DNA of 64,000 nt from the NCBI RefSeq assembly GCF_028994775.1, contig NZ_JAJQMN010000013.1, positions 1 through 64,000 of the forward strand. Reading direction: 5' to 3'. This document shows positions 17,411 to 27,306 of this stretch, piece by piece. The position numbers were made by a program, and so were the translations under genes. The notes beneath the pieces were generated by a model. The model worked only from the letters and a program-made list of their open reading frames with translations, had not been told where the DNA came from and did no database searches. Source of the DNA: Promicromonospora iranensis (GTDB lineage: Bacteria > Actinomycetota > Actinomycetes > Actinomycetales > Cellulomonadaceae). Numbering within the stretch: position 1 is the first letter of the stretch; each line of letters opens with the position of its first letter.

Positions 17411-19030
17411 TCAGCCGGCTCCGAGCAGGCCGCCGACCACACCGCCGAGCGTTCCGTCCACCAGCTCGACGGTGCCCTCTACCACCGCTCCGACCACGCC
17501 GGTGTCGGGGTCGACCGGGGCACCGGGCTCCTCCGTCGGTGGGTCCGACGGCGCGGGCTTCGAGGGCGCCGGCCGCGCGGGAGGGGGCGGGTCGGTCGGC
17601 TTCGGAGCCGAGCTGTCTCCCGAGGCGGGGGCGCGGCCGCTGCCGCCCGCTCCGTCGCGCGGCGCGTCACCGCCGTCCGCGGGGACGTCCGCGCGGCCGG
17701 ACGGCGCGTTCCCCGCGCCCGGGGTGCGTGCGGAGGCGGGGAGGGCGGCCGGGCGGTCGGCGTCGTCCGGCGAGGCTGGCGCAGCGGACACCCACGTCCC
17801 GACGTCGGACGGGTCGATCGCCCGGTTCGGGATCGAGCCCGCTGCGAAGAACTCGAAGTGCCACGGCTCAGGCTTCGCGCCGCCCAGCCTGGCCCACGAG
17901 GGGTTGTCCCAGCCGTAGTCGGGAGCGTGGAGCCGGAGCCAGACGTACTCCGGGGAGCTGCCGCCGGCGAGGGGGTCGCCGAGGTCGATCGCGAGGCCCC
18001 AGCCGTGGTTTGACGTACCGGGGATGGCCGCGAGGTGGGGCTTGGTGCCCCTGACCGCTACCTGCGTCGCATAGGAGCGGTACGAGTCCGTGAGCGGGAT
18101 CGGGTACCCGAACTCCCTCTCGAACCGTTCGTCGAGCGCGATGAGCCGCTCGGCCGCGTCGCAGCGCAGCAGGTGTCCGGCTGCGAACGGCAGCGGGCAC
18201 AGCACGTCGGCCGGGATGCGGCCGTTCGCGTAGCCGGCGGTGGAGTCGCCATAGGCCGCCACCGTCTCCAGGAGGCTCCGGCGCAGCGACGGTTCGGTGC
18301 TCGGCAGCGTCTCGACGAGTGCGGTGGGCGACGTCGGATCGAGCATGTTGGCGAGCCGCATCGCGGCGACGGCCACCTCGTCGAAGGTGACGTAGCCGGA
18401 CGCTTGCCCTCCGCCGTGGGTATGCGCAGGCGCGTCACCAGGACCGTGCCCAGGCTCTTCGGTCACTACCCGCGACACCCGGGTGGCCGACGCCGCGCCG
18501 TCGTCCGGCGCCGGAGCACGTACCTTCCCCGCGGTGGGGGCGGTCTCGACCCGCAGCGGCTCGTCGGCTTCGGCGAGCGCGAGCTGCTGGGCCTGGTACG
18601 TCGTGTAGAGCATGCCGAGCTCGGCCGCGGCCTGCGCCACGTGCGGGCGGACCGCCGAGCTCTGCCGCAGCTGCCGCTCGGCGCGGTCCAGCACGGCCAG
18701 CACCTGGCCGACGGTGACGCCCGCGGTGCCGGTCTCGCTTTCGTCCTGGCTCGAGCCGCTCGCCCGGGCAGGGGAGTGTCCGGCGTCCGACGCCGTCGTG
18801 CCGGCCGCGCTGGACGAAGCAGGTCCGGACGTCGTCGTGTCCGACGTCGGCACGCTCGCCGACGCGCTGACCAGCACCCCACCGGTCACTGCCAGGGCGA
18901 CGGCGCCGGTCCAGGCGTTCCGTGCGTACCGGCTTCTCGCGGCCCGGCGGAGCCGGACACCCTGGTCGCGGAGGAATGCCGCACCCGGCCGGTGCCCGTC
19001 CGTCGGCTGTGTGCTCTGCCCTTCGGTCAC
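17411..19030 (-). CDS. Membrane-anchored M15-family peptidase with long Pro/Ala-rich tail
   Basis: 539 aa from GTG 19030 (AGGGGG about 10 nt upstream); upstream in-frame sequence looks non-coding. Order: basic cytoplasmic start, membrane segment (about 42-62; GAVALAVTGGVLVSASAS), Ser/Thr linker, an alpha-helical region (about 100-260), then the VanY/M15B domain (about 280-400) with the zinc motifs SNHGWGLAIDLGD and EPWHFEF. After residue ~410 comes a disordered Pro/Ser/Asp-rich tail ending in a Gly/Val-rich segment (GGVVGGLLGAG). It probably trims D-Ala from peptidoglycan outside the membrane. Paralogue of the 2543-3514 protein, differing by the helical insert and the tail. Confidence 0.85.
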   Translation of the reverse strand: MTEGQSTQPTDGHRPGAAFLRDQGVRLRRAARSRYARNAWTGAVALAVTGGVLVSASASVPTSDTTTSGPASSSAAGTTASDAGHSPARASGSSQDESETGTAGVTVGQVLAVLDRAERQLRQSSAVRPHVAQAAAELGMLYTTYQAQQLALAEADEPLRVETAPTAGKVRAPAPDDGAASATRVSRVVTEEPGHGPGDAPAHTHGGGQASGYVTFDEVAVAAMRLANMLDPTSPTALVETLPSTEPSLRRSLLETVAAYGDSTAGYANGRIPADVLCPLPFAAGHLLRCDAAERLIALDERFEREFGYPIPLTDSYRSYATQVAVRGTKPHLAAIPGTSNHGWGLAIDLGDPLAGGSSPEYVWLRLHAPDYGWDNPSWARLGGAKPEPWHFEFFAAGSIPNRAIDPSDVGTWVSAAPASPDDADRPAALPASARTPGAGNAPSGRADVPADGGDAPRDGAGGSGRAPASGDSSAPKPTDPPPPARPAPSKPAPSDPPTEEPGAPVDPDTGVVGAVVEGTVELVDGTLGGVVGGLLGAG

Positions 19031-19140
19031 TGTTCGACGCCCCCTTGCGCAGCGGAAAGAACGCCCAGGGTAGCGATACTGACGCGACTTGCAACAGCCG
19101 GTTTTGTGCGTGTTCGGGCGTTCGGCGCCACAGGCCCCGG

Positions 19141-20832
19141 CTATCGCACGTCGATGTAGATCGGGTTCGTGTAGAGCCAGGTGTCCGCCCACGGATCGCC
19201 GTCGTTGTCGGCGTGGGGCAGGGGACCCGCCGGGTCGATCGAGGCTCCGAGATACCCGGCACCGTGGCGGTTGCCGTCGCTGCCCCGCAGACGGATGTAG
19301 CAGGACTCGGTGACGCGCCCGAGCGGGACGCGCAGGGTGTACGTGCCGGACCGGTTGCTCGTGTCGATCTGTTCGACCACGCGTGTCTCGGGCGCCCGCC
19401 AGCTGTCCCGGTCGGTCGCGCGTCCGGTGACGGCGCCCCGGATCACGTCGAGGTGCGCGAGCCGGGGGAGCACCCCGTGCGGGTTGGGCCGGTGGGCGCT
19501 GCGTACCTTGATGATCAGTTCCACCGAGGTCCCGCGCTCCACGCTGAGCCTGCCGCCGAGCGTCGTGCCGGTGCCGCGACCTCCCCGGGCGCCGACCAGC
19601 CGGACGTCGAGGCCGTCGACGAGGTGCCCGTGGTCCACCCAGACCCGGCCGCGGCGCAGGCCGTCCATGACGTCGAGGTAGCCGTGCCGCGTCACCCCGA
19701 CGTGCGTGCGGCTGAACTCACCGGGCCAGAAGTCGCTCCCCGGCTGGGGCGTCCCGGTGTCGACGGGGGACGGCTTCCAGCCCAGGGAGTCGAAGCTCTC
19801 CCCGGGCGGCATGTCGCCGTCGCGCCACGTGTCCCAGATGGTGCGGTGGTTGTCGGAGTTGGAGGTGATCGAGAACAGGGTGCCCTCGGCCAGGATCGCG
19901 TCCCACAGGCCGCCTACGGTGGCGGTCATCCAGTCGTAGCCGCCGAAGGTCCGGTACGACTCGACCGGGTAGCCGGAGAAAGAGTCCGGACGTGGGGCGT
20001 TGTTGTACTCGCCCCGTTGTGCCCGGGTGCTGCCGCGGTAGGCGACCCAGGCGGGATCCGCGTCCCCCTGGGCGCCCGGCGCACCCTCCATGCCGATGAG
20101 GACGCCGCGCGCGGCGTCGCGCCATGCCCGGATCTCGTGCGGGGAGTCGATGCCGAGCCGGGACGGGTGGTTGGCCAGCACCAGGACGTCGTCGACGTAG
20201 CCGTTCGCCTTCTGCGCGGCGAGCCACCGCAGCGCCTCCACCGCGCGCTGTTCGTTCTCGGGCAGGTCGGCGTCCCAGCCGTTGAGCTTGGCGTCCCACC
20301 GGCGCTCGAACTCGCGCAGCAGCTCGACCTCGTACGGGCCCGGTGCGGCGAACACGGTGCCGTGCTCGGCGGCAGGGATGTACCACTCCAGGCCCTGGAA
20401 GATCAGCTGGCGCGGGTTGCGTGCCCGCGCGGCCATGATCTCCGCGTGCTCGGCCGCGGCTCCCTTGGCGCGGTGACCGTGGTTGCTGTGCTCGGTGAAC
20501 ACCATCCAGTCCAGGCCGAGTTCCGCGCCCTTCCTGGCGAGCTGGTCGAAGTCGTACTTGGCGTCGTGGCTGTAGCGCGAGTGCACGTGGTGGTCGCCGA
20601 CGAGCCACGCGAGGCGCGGGTCCCCGGGACGGCCCGCGGCGGCGGTGGTGGCGCTGGCGGTGGTGGCGCGCGCGGCGGTGCCGGCGTTGGTGCCGGCGGC
20701 GAGGGCCAGCCCGCCTGCCATGCCGAGACGCAGGAAGGTGCGGCGTGACGCGCCTTGCGGGTCCAGCGACGAGGCGGGGACTGACGGGTCCGCCCAGGCA
20801 GGCAGATCAGTGGCGCGGAACGGGTGGGACAT
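19141..20832 (-). CDS. Tat-exported PHP-domain phosphoesterase
   Basis: 563 aa from ATG 20832, preceded by AGGAGG. The twin-arginine signal lies unusually deep (residues ~29-60: SRRTFLRLGMAGGLALAAG). The mature protein opens with the PHP metal-binding motif DHHVHSRYSHD, with further His/Asp candidates in FTEHSNHGH, SNSDNHRT and GHLVDGLD. PHP domains are metal-dependent hydrolases of phosphate esters; Tat export fits a protein that folds with bound metal in the cytoplasm. The beta-rich C-terminal third (about 400-563) may bind substrate. No neighbour indicates the substrate. Confidence 0.85.
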   Translation of the reverse strand: MSHPFRATDLPAWADPSVPASSLDPQGASRRTFLRLGMAGGLALAAGTNAGTAARATTASATTAAAGRPGDPRLAWLVGDHHVHSRYSHDAKYDFDQLARKGAELGLDWMVFTEHSNHGHRAKGAAAEHAEIMAARARNPRQLIFQGLEWYIPAAEHGTVFAAPGPYEVELLREFERRWDAKLNGWDADLPENEQRAVEALRWLAAQKANGYVDDVLVLANHPSRLGIDSPHEIRAWRDAARGVLIGMEGAPGAQGDADPAWVAYRGSTRAQRGEYNNAPRPDSFSGYPVESYRTFGGYDWMTATVGGLWDAILAEGTLFSITSNSDNHRTIWDTWRDGDMPPGESFDSLGWKPSPVDTGTPQPGSDFWPGEFSRTHVGVTRHGYLDVMDGLRRGRVWVDHGHLVDGLDVRLVGARGGRGTGTTLGGRLSVERGTSVELIIKVRSAHRPNPHGVLPRLAHLDVIRGAVTGRATDRDSWRAPETRVVEQIDTSNRSGTYTLRVPLGRVTESCYIRLRGSDGNRHGAGYLGASIDPAGPLPHADNDGDPWADTWLYTNPIYIDVR

Positions 20833-21160
20833 GGTTCCTCCTGCGGCAGAGCATGGTGACGCCACAGGGTCGCGCCGTTCGGAGGCGCGCGGATGAACGC
20901 GGGACGTCCGGCACCTGTCGGCCGTCCGTCGAGTCCCTGGCTCCCGCTGACGCCAGATCCCCCTCTTTCGAGGTCTAAGTTCCTCCGTTCTGAAACGGTT
21001 CAGAACGGAGGAACCTTGACCTCGAAGAGAAGTGGACCGCTCAAGACCAAGGACAACACCCGACGCCGGCCGGTAGGACCCCTGGGGTGGTGGGGCCGGA
21101 GAGAGAGAACGGCAACCGGCGCGGCGTCGGGCAGCTGGGTGGGCGGACTGAGGGAGGAAC
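20833..21160. other. 328-bp gene-free stretch between aceB and the PHP gene
   Basis: No convincing reading frame. It holds the AGGAGG site of the PHP gene (20839-20845), a 60-nt hairpin (20967-21026), and a second imperfect GC-rich inverted repeat (arms near 21059 and 21115, opening with CCGACGCCG and closing with CGGCGTCGG) just past the aceB stop. The latter is the better candidate for the aceBA terminator. Confidence 0.5.
20967..21026. repeat. 60-nt near-perfect inverted repeat
   Basis: 28-nt arms 20967-20994 and 20999-21026 pair at 26 of 28 positions around loop ACGG. It is less GC-rich than typical terminators here, has no T-run, and lies about 135 bp upstream of the PHP start codon on the minus strand. 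Confidence 0.7.
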
Positions 21161-23043
21161 TCAGACCTGGTCGGCCGGCGAGTCGACCAGGTACGCCTGG
21201 TAGGCGGGGCTCGTCAGGAACGCCGGGAAGTCGTCCTGGAGGGCGACCTGGCGGAAGATCGCCGCCGCGTCCTCGAGCCGGCTGCCGGGTTCGGACGGCA
21301 GCGAGGCGACGACGTCGAGCAGGATCGTCTCGACCCGTTCCCGCGTCACCGGGAGCCGGTCGTCGTGGGTCACGGTGCCCGAGGCGATCCACTGCCACAC
21401 CTGCGACCGGGAGATCTCGGCCGTGGCGGCGTCCTCCATCAGGTTGTCGAGCGCCGCGGCTCCGGTACCGCGCAGCCAGGCGTCGATGTAGCGGACGGCC
21501 ACCGAGACGTTCGACCGCAGTCCGGCCGAGGTCACCGTCGCCCCGGCACGGCGCGCGGAGGCGACGTCGAGCAGCTCGTGCTGGCCCACGGCGACGTCGG
21601 GTCGCTGGCGGGAGACCTGGTTGGGCGCGTCACCCAGCACCGCGTCGAACTCGGCCTCGGCCACCGGGATCAGGTCGGGGTGGGCCACCCAGGTGCCGTC
21701 GAAGCCGTCCCCGGCCTCACGCTTCTTGTCCGCGGCGACCTGCTGGAAGGCCTGGCGGGTGACCTCCGGGTTACGGCGGTCCGGGATGAACGCGCTCATG
21801 CCGCCGATGGCGTGCGCCCCGCGCTTGTGGCACGTGGCGACGAGCAGCTCGGTGTAGGCGCGCATGAAGGGTGCGGTCATGGTGACCTGTGCGCGGTCCG
21901 GCAGCACGTACGAGTCACCGCGGGTGCGGAAGCACTTGATCACCGAGAACAGGTAGTCCCAGCGACCGGCGTTGAGCCCGGCGCAGTGATCACGCAGCTC
22001 GTAGAGGATCTCCTCCATCTCGAACGCCGCGGGCAGCGTCTCGATGAGCACGGTGGCGCGGATCGTCCCGCGGGGGATACCGAGCGCGTCCTGCGCGACC
22101 TCGAACACCTCGTTCCACAGCCGCGCCTCCTTGTAGCCCTCCAGCTTGGGCAGGTAGAAGTACGGGCCCCTGCCACGGGCGATCAGCTCGGCGGCGTTGT
22201 GGAAGAAGTAGAGCCCGAAGTCCACGAGGCTGCCCAGGGCGCTGCTCGTGATCCCGTTCGCGTCCGTGTACCGCAGGTGCGCCTCGTCGAGGTGCCAGCC
22301 GCGCGGACGGAACACGATCGTCGGGAGGTCGACGATGTCCGCGGACCGCAGCGTGTACTCCTTGCCCGCCTCGTTGGTGAAGCTGAGCGAGCCGCGGATG
22401 GCGTCGTGCAGCGCGAGCTGCCCCTCCACCACGTTGGGCCACGTCGGGCTGGACGCGTCCTCGGCGTCGGCCAGCCAGCACCGGGCGCCGGAGTTGAGCG
22501 CGTTGATGGTCATCTTCGGGTCGGTCGGACCCGTGATCTCCACGCGGCGGTCCTCCAGGCCGGGTGCCCGGCGAGATCCGGCGACCCGCCAGTGCGGGTC
22601 GTCGCGCACCGGCCGGGTCGAGGCCCGGAAGTCGGGGTCGCTGCCGTCCGCGATGTCCTGACGGCGCAGCTGGCGCTGCGCGATCAGCTCATCGCGGGCG
22701 GCGTCGAACCGGTCATGGAGCATGGCGAGGAACTGGAGCGCGTCAGTGCTCAGGATCTCGCCGTACCGCGGGCCGACGGAGCCGGTCACGGTGATGACGC
22801 CGCGGCGGGCACCGGTCCGCGAGGCGCCCACCCCGCCGTTCGGCAGGGAGCTCGGTGCGGAACGGCGGGCCCGCTGTTCGGACGGCGTCGGGACGGACGG
22901 CGTCGGGGCGGACGGCCGCGGCACGGCGCCCGTCGGGGCGGTGGAAGCCGCGCGTGACGCTGGTGGAGTGCCGATCCCGGCGAGCCCGGCGTCCGGGTCG
23001 AAGGGGTTGGCGCCCTGCGGGCGGGTGTCGATGGTCGCGGTCA

Positions 23044-23044
<1 letters not shown>
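21161..23044 (-). CDS. aceB: Malate synthase A
   Basis: 627 aa. ATG 23044 shares one base with the aceA stop (TGATG), so the genes are coupled. Malate synthase A features: DAEDASSPTW with catalytic acidic residues, TINALNSGA, ETLPAAFEMEEIL, GRWDYLFS, and a C-terminal catalytic-Asp helix region. It condenses glyoxylate with acetyl-CoA to malate, the second glyoxylate-shunt step. The first ~90 residues are an Ala/Pro/Ser-rich extension (for example RPSAPTPSVPTPSEQ) before the usual N-terminus (GRGVITVTG-like, here ARRGVITVTG), making it about 90 aa longer than common AceB proteins of ~530-540 aa. Regulation by the adjacent RamB-like protein is likely. Confidence 0.95.
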
Positions 23045-24393
<1,349 letters not shown>

Positions 24394-24492
24394 GGCGGGT
24401 CTCCTTCTCGGTGGAACGTCGTCACCGGGCCCTCCGGGTGACGTGTTACGACCTTCTGCCCTGCGCAACCCTCTTCTCAAGGAGATCTGAGT

Positions 24493-24512
24493 AGAAGAAT
24501 TCGAGTTCTTCT
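24493..24512. promoter_or_regulatory. Inverted repeat in the aceA/ramB divergent promoter region
   Basis: AGAAGAA-TTCGAG-TTCTTCT, 7-bp perfect arms, 22 bp before the ramB start and 100 bp upstream of aceA. It does not match the AAACTTTGCAAA-like RamB site of Corynebacterium, so it is only a candidate operator. Confidence 0.4.
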
Positions 24513-24533
24513 GTTGAACGGAAGCATCTCCGT

Positions 24534-26153
24534 ATGTCACCCTCAGGCATGGCAGGAACCACTGGCGATCGCAGAACCGCGCGAAACGCGACTTCTTCGC
24601 GTCCTACGCAGAACGGCGCAGCCCGGACAACGGGCAGGCCCCGCGGCCGGGTGCCCGGTCAGGCGCTCGGCCAGGTCCCGGGTCAGCCGGACGCATCGGC
24701 GGACGGCGGGCCAGAGGCCGAGCCGGATGCCCTCACCATCGGTCGGCGGATCCGGCACCTGCGCACCAGCAGGGGCATGACGCTCGACGACCTCGCCTCG
24801 GCGATAGACCGGGCGCCGTCGCAGGTCAGCACGCTGGAGAACGGCAAGCGGGAACCCAAGTTCTCGCAGCTGCAGGCCATCGCGCGGGCGCTCGGGGTCG
24901 GCGTGGACGACCTGCTCTCGGCGGAGGCGCTGTCGGAGCGCGACGCGCTCGAGATCGAGCTGGAGCGCGTGCAGCGCGGCCCGCTGTTCGCCTCGCTCGG
25001 GATCGAGGGCGTGCGGATCGGCAAGTCACTGCCTCACGACGCGCTCTCGACCATCCTGGCGCTGCACCGTGAGCTCGAACGGCTGCACACCGAGCGCGCG
25101 GCCACGCCGGAGGAGGCGCGCCGGGCGAACGGTGAGCTCCGCTACGACATGCGCACCAAGGACAACTACCTGCCGGAGCTGGAGCAGGTCGCGAAAGAGC
25201 TGCTCGCGGACGTCGGGCACACGTCCGGCCCGCTGCCGCAGCGCATGGCGGCCGAGATCGCCGCGCACCTCGGCTTCACGCTGCACTACGTGAGCGACCT
25301 GCCGCACTCCACGCGTTCCGTGATCGACACGCGGAACCGGCGTCTCTACCTGCCGTCCAAGGGTTTCCGCGGTCGCTCCAACACCCGGTCGGCGCTGCTC
25401 CAGGCGCTCGCCTCCCACGTGCTCGACCACACCGAGCCGGCCGACTACGGCGAGTTCCTGCGCCAGCGCGTTGAGGCGAACTACTTGGCGGCAGCCCTCA
25501 TGGTCCCGGAGAAGCCGGGCGTGAAGTTCCTGCGGGACGCCAAGGACGAGCGCGCCATCGCCATCGAGGACCTGCGCGATGCCTTCGGGGTGTCGTTCGA
25601 GACCGCGGCGCACCGGTTCACGAACCTCGCGACCCGGCACCTCGGCATCCCCGTGCACTTCATGAAGGTCCACGAGTCGGGGATCCTCCACAAGGCGTAC
25701 GAGAACGACGGCGTGCGGTTCCCCTCGGACGCGCTGGGTGCCGTCGAGGGGCAGCACGTCTGCAAGCAGTGGACGGCGCGGCGCGTGTTCGACGTCGAGG
25801 ACCGGTTCAACCCGTACGCGCAGTACACCGACACGACGTCCGGCACGTACTGGTGCACGTCGCGCGTGGAGAACACGTCCGACGGCGCGTTCTCGGTGTC
25901 GGTCGGCGTGCCGTTCGCCGACGTCAAGTGGTTCGAGGGCCGCGAGACGACGGTCCGTACGGCGTCGCGGTGCCCCGACGAGTCGTGCTGCCGACGTCCG
26001 CCGGAGGAGCTGTCGGCGAAGTGGGGCGACTTCGCCTGGCCCTCCGCGCGGCCTCACGCGTCCATGCTGGCAGCGATGCCCTCGGGCGCGTACCCCGGGG
26101 TGGAGACGACCGAGGTCTACCGGTTCCTGGAGCGGCACGCGCCCGAGGGCTGA
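24534..26153 (+). CDS. RamB-like XRE/ImmA-IrrE regulator of acetate metabolism
   Basis: 539 aa from ATG 24534. An Arg/Gly/Pro-rich extension of ~65 residues precedes an XRE helix-turn-helix (about 72-128; [19 protein letters not shown]), an ImmA/IrrE-like peptidase-fold region (about 220-340) and the C-terminal short-chain-fatty-acid-regulator domain (about 380-530) with a Cys cluster (CPDESCC). The HExxH zinc motif of true ImmA proteases is not evident (HVLDH stands in its place). In Corynebacterium and Mycobacterium the homologues RamB/PrpR control aceA/aceB and propionate genes and sense acyl-CoA. Divergent placement from aceA supports the same role. The gene's last codons seed a 24-bp tandem repeat. 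Confidence 0.9.
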   Translation: MSPSGMAGTTGDRRTARNATSSRPTQNGAARTTGRPRGRVPGQALGQVPGQPDASADGGPEAEPDALTIGRRIRHLRTSRGMTLDDLASAIDRAPSQVSTLENGKREPKFSQLQAIARALGVGVDDLLSAEALSERDALEIELERVQRGPLFASLGIEGVRIGKSLPHDALSTILALHRELERLHTERAATPEEARRANGELRYDMRTKDNYLPELEQVAKELLADVGHTSGPLPQRMAAEIAAHLGFTLHYVSDLPHSTRSVIDTRNRRLYLPSKGFRGRSNTRSALLQALASHVLDHTEPADYGEFLRQRVEANYLAAALMVPEKPGVKFLRDAKDERAIAIEDLRDAFGVSFETAAHRFTNLATRHLGIPVHFMKVHESGILHKAYENDGVRFPSDALGAVEGQHVCKQWTARRVFDVEDRFNPYAQYTDTTSGTYWCTSRVENTSDGAFSVSVGVPFADVKWFEGRETTVRTASRCPDESCCRRPPEELSAKWGDFAWPSARPHASMLAAMPSGAYPGVETTEVYRFLERHAPEG

Positions 26154-26227
26154 GTGCGGCACGCGCCCGAGGACTGAGTGCGGCACGCGCCCGAGGGCTG
26201 AGTGCGGCACGCGCCCGAGGACTCACC
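26132..26227. repeat. 24-bp tandem repeat spanning the ramB 3' end
   Basis: Copies begin at 26132, 26156, 26180 and 26204 (last one diverges after 20 bp). Copies 1 and 3 end in GAGGGCTGAGT; copies 2 and 4 carry GAGGACT. Copy 1 encodes the final RHAPEG and stop of the RamB-like protein, and every full copy has an in-frame TGA. It fills the gap to the convergent LysR gene, which ends inside copy 4. Confidence 0.9.
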
Positions 26228-27140
26228 GCCCCAGCATCCGCTCCCGCTGGTGCCCCATCTCCTCCGCGAGCGCCTGCACGACGGCGGCCACGGCGGGCCG
26301 GCGCCAGGACTCACTGCGGATCACGGCGGTGTAGGGCAGGCGCTCGGTCACCTCGTCGGGCAGGAGCCGCACCAGATCCTCGTGCCGGTCGGCCATGAAG
26401 CAGGGCAGGAATCCGAGCCCCGCCCCGGCGCGGGTGGCCTCGACGTGCACGAACACGTTGGTGGAGGCGAGCGCGTCCTGCATGCCGGGCACGAGGCGGC
26501 GCGGCGCGTCGAGGTCGTTGACCTGGAGCATGGAGTCGACGAAGTAGACGAGGCCGTGCCGGGACATCTCGTCGACAGTGGTGGGCGTGCCGTGCCGCGC
26601 CAGGTAGTCGCGCGAGCCGTACATGCCGAGCACGTACTCGCCGAGGCGCACGGCCCGGGCCCGCTGGACGCTCGGGCTGCCGACGACGACGTCGATGTCG
26701 ACCCCCGAGCGGTGGTGGGTCGCCACCCGGGTGACCGTGACGAGCTCGACGGACAGCTCGGGGTGCGCGGCCCGCAGCCGGGCGATGGCGGGGGAGGCGA
26801 CGTAGGCGCTGAACCCGTCGGTGGCCGTCATCCGCACGACGCCGGTGACAGGGTCGATCTCGGCGCTGTGCGCCACGAGCCGGTCGACGGCGTCCGACAC
26901 CGCCTCGCCGGCCCGCGCGGCGCGTCGGCCGAGCGTCGTCAGCTCCCAGCCGTCCGCCCCACGGACCAGGAGGCGGCCGCCCAGCGCTCGCTCCAGCGCG
27001 GCGATGTTGCGGCCCACCGTGGTGTGGTTGACGCCGAGCGCCTTCGCCGCCGTCGTGTACCGACCGGTGCGGGCCACCTCCAGGAGCACCAGGAGCTGGT
27101 CGGCCACCTGGCCGGCCGGCGGGTCGTTGCGGGCTGACAT
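26223..27140 (-). CDS. LysR family regulator of the ketone-body operon
   Basis: 305 aa from ATG 27140. A longer frame opening at 27164 would include the promoter: TACCGT lies 6 nt before 27140, so a leaderless start fits best. Helix-turn-helix at residues 14-70 (LEVARTGRYTTAAKALGVNHTTVGRNIAALE in outline), then a LysR effector-binding domain (VVRMTATDGFSAYVASPAIA). It is divergent from the MHS transporter/ketone-body operon across 166 bp that contains an 18-bp palindrome. It probably senses 3-hydroxybutyrate, acetoacetate or a CoA derivative; that is inference from context. Confidence 0.9.
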   Translation of the reverse strand: MSARNDPPAGQVADQLLVLLEVARTGRYTTAAKALGVNHTTVGRNIAALERALGGRLLVRGADGWELTTLGRRAARAGEAVSDAVDRLVAHSAEIDPVTGVVRMTATDGFSAYVASPAIARLRAAHPELSVELVTVTRVATHHRSGVDIDVVVGSPSVQRARAVRLGEYVLGMYGSRDYLARHGTPTTVDEMSRHGLVYFVDSMLQVNDLDAPRRLVPGMQDALASTNVFVHVEATRAGAGLGFLPCFMADRHEDLVRLLPDEVTERLPYTAVIRSESWRRPAVAAVVQALAEEMGHQRERMLGR

Positions 27141-27146
27141 GCCGTG

Positions 27147-27174
27147 ACGGTACCAAGTGTGCATCCGTGCACAC
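27147..27174 (-). promoter_or_regulatory. lysR promoter with overlapping palindromic LysR box
   Basis: TACCGT (-10, 27152 to 27147) lies 6 nt before ATG 27140. GTGTGCATCCGTGCACAC (27157-27174) is a perfect 7-bp-arm palindrome with a T-N11-A core covering the spacer and -35 region, ideally placed for autorepression and for activation of the divergent operon. Confidence 0.6.
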
Positions 27175-27306
27175 CGCGTCTGCCGACTTCGTCATTGCCT
27201 GCACAGCGGTTCGCGGGAACACTCGGGCGGGTCACAGGTGGCAGGCCGTGCTGACCGCACCGGCAGACCACTATCCGTGTCAGAGTCGACACCTAGGAGC
27301 AGCAGC

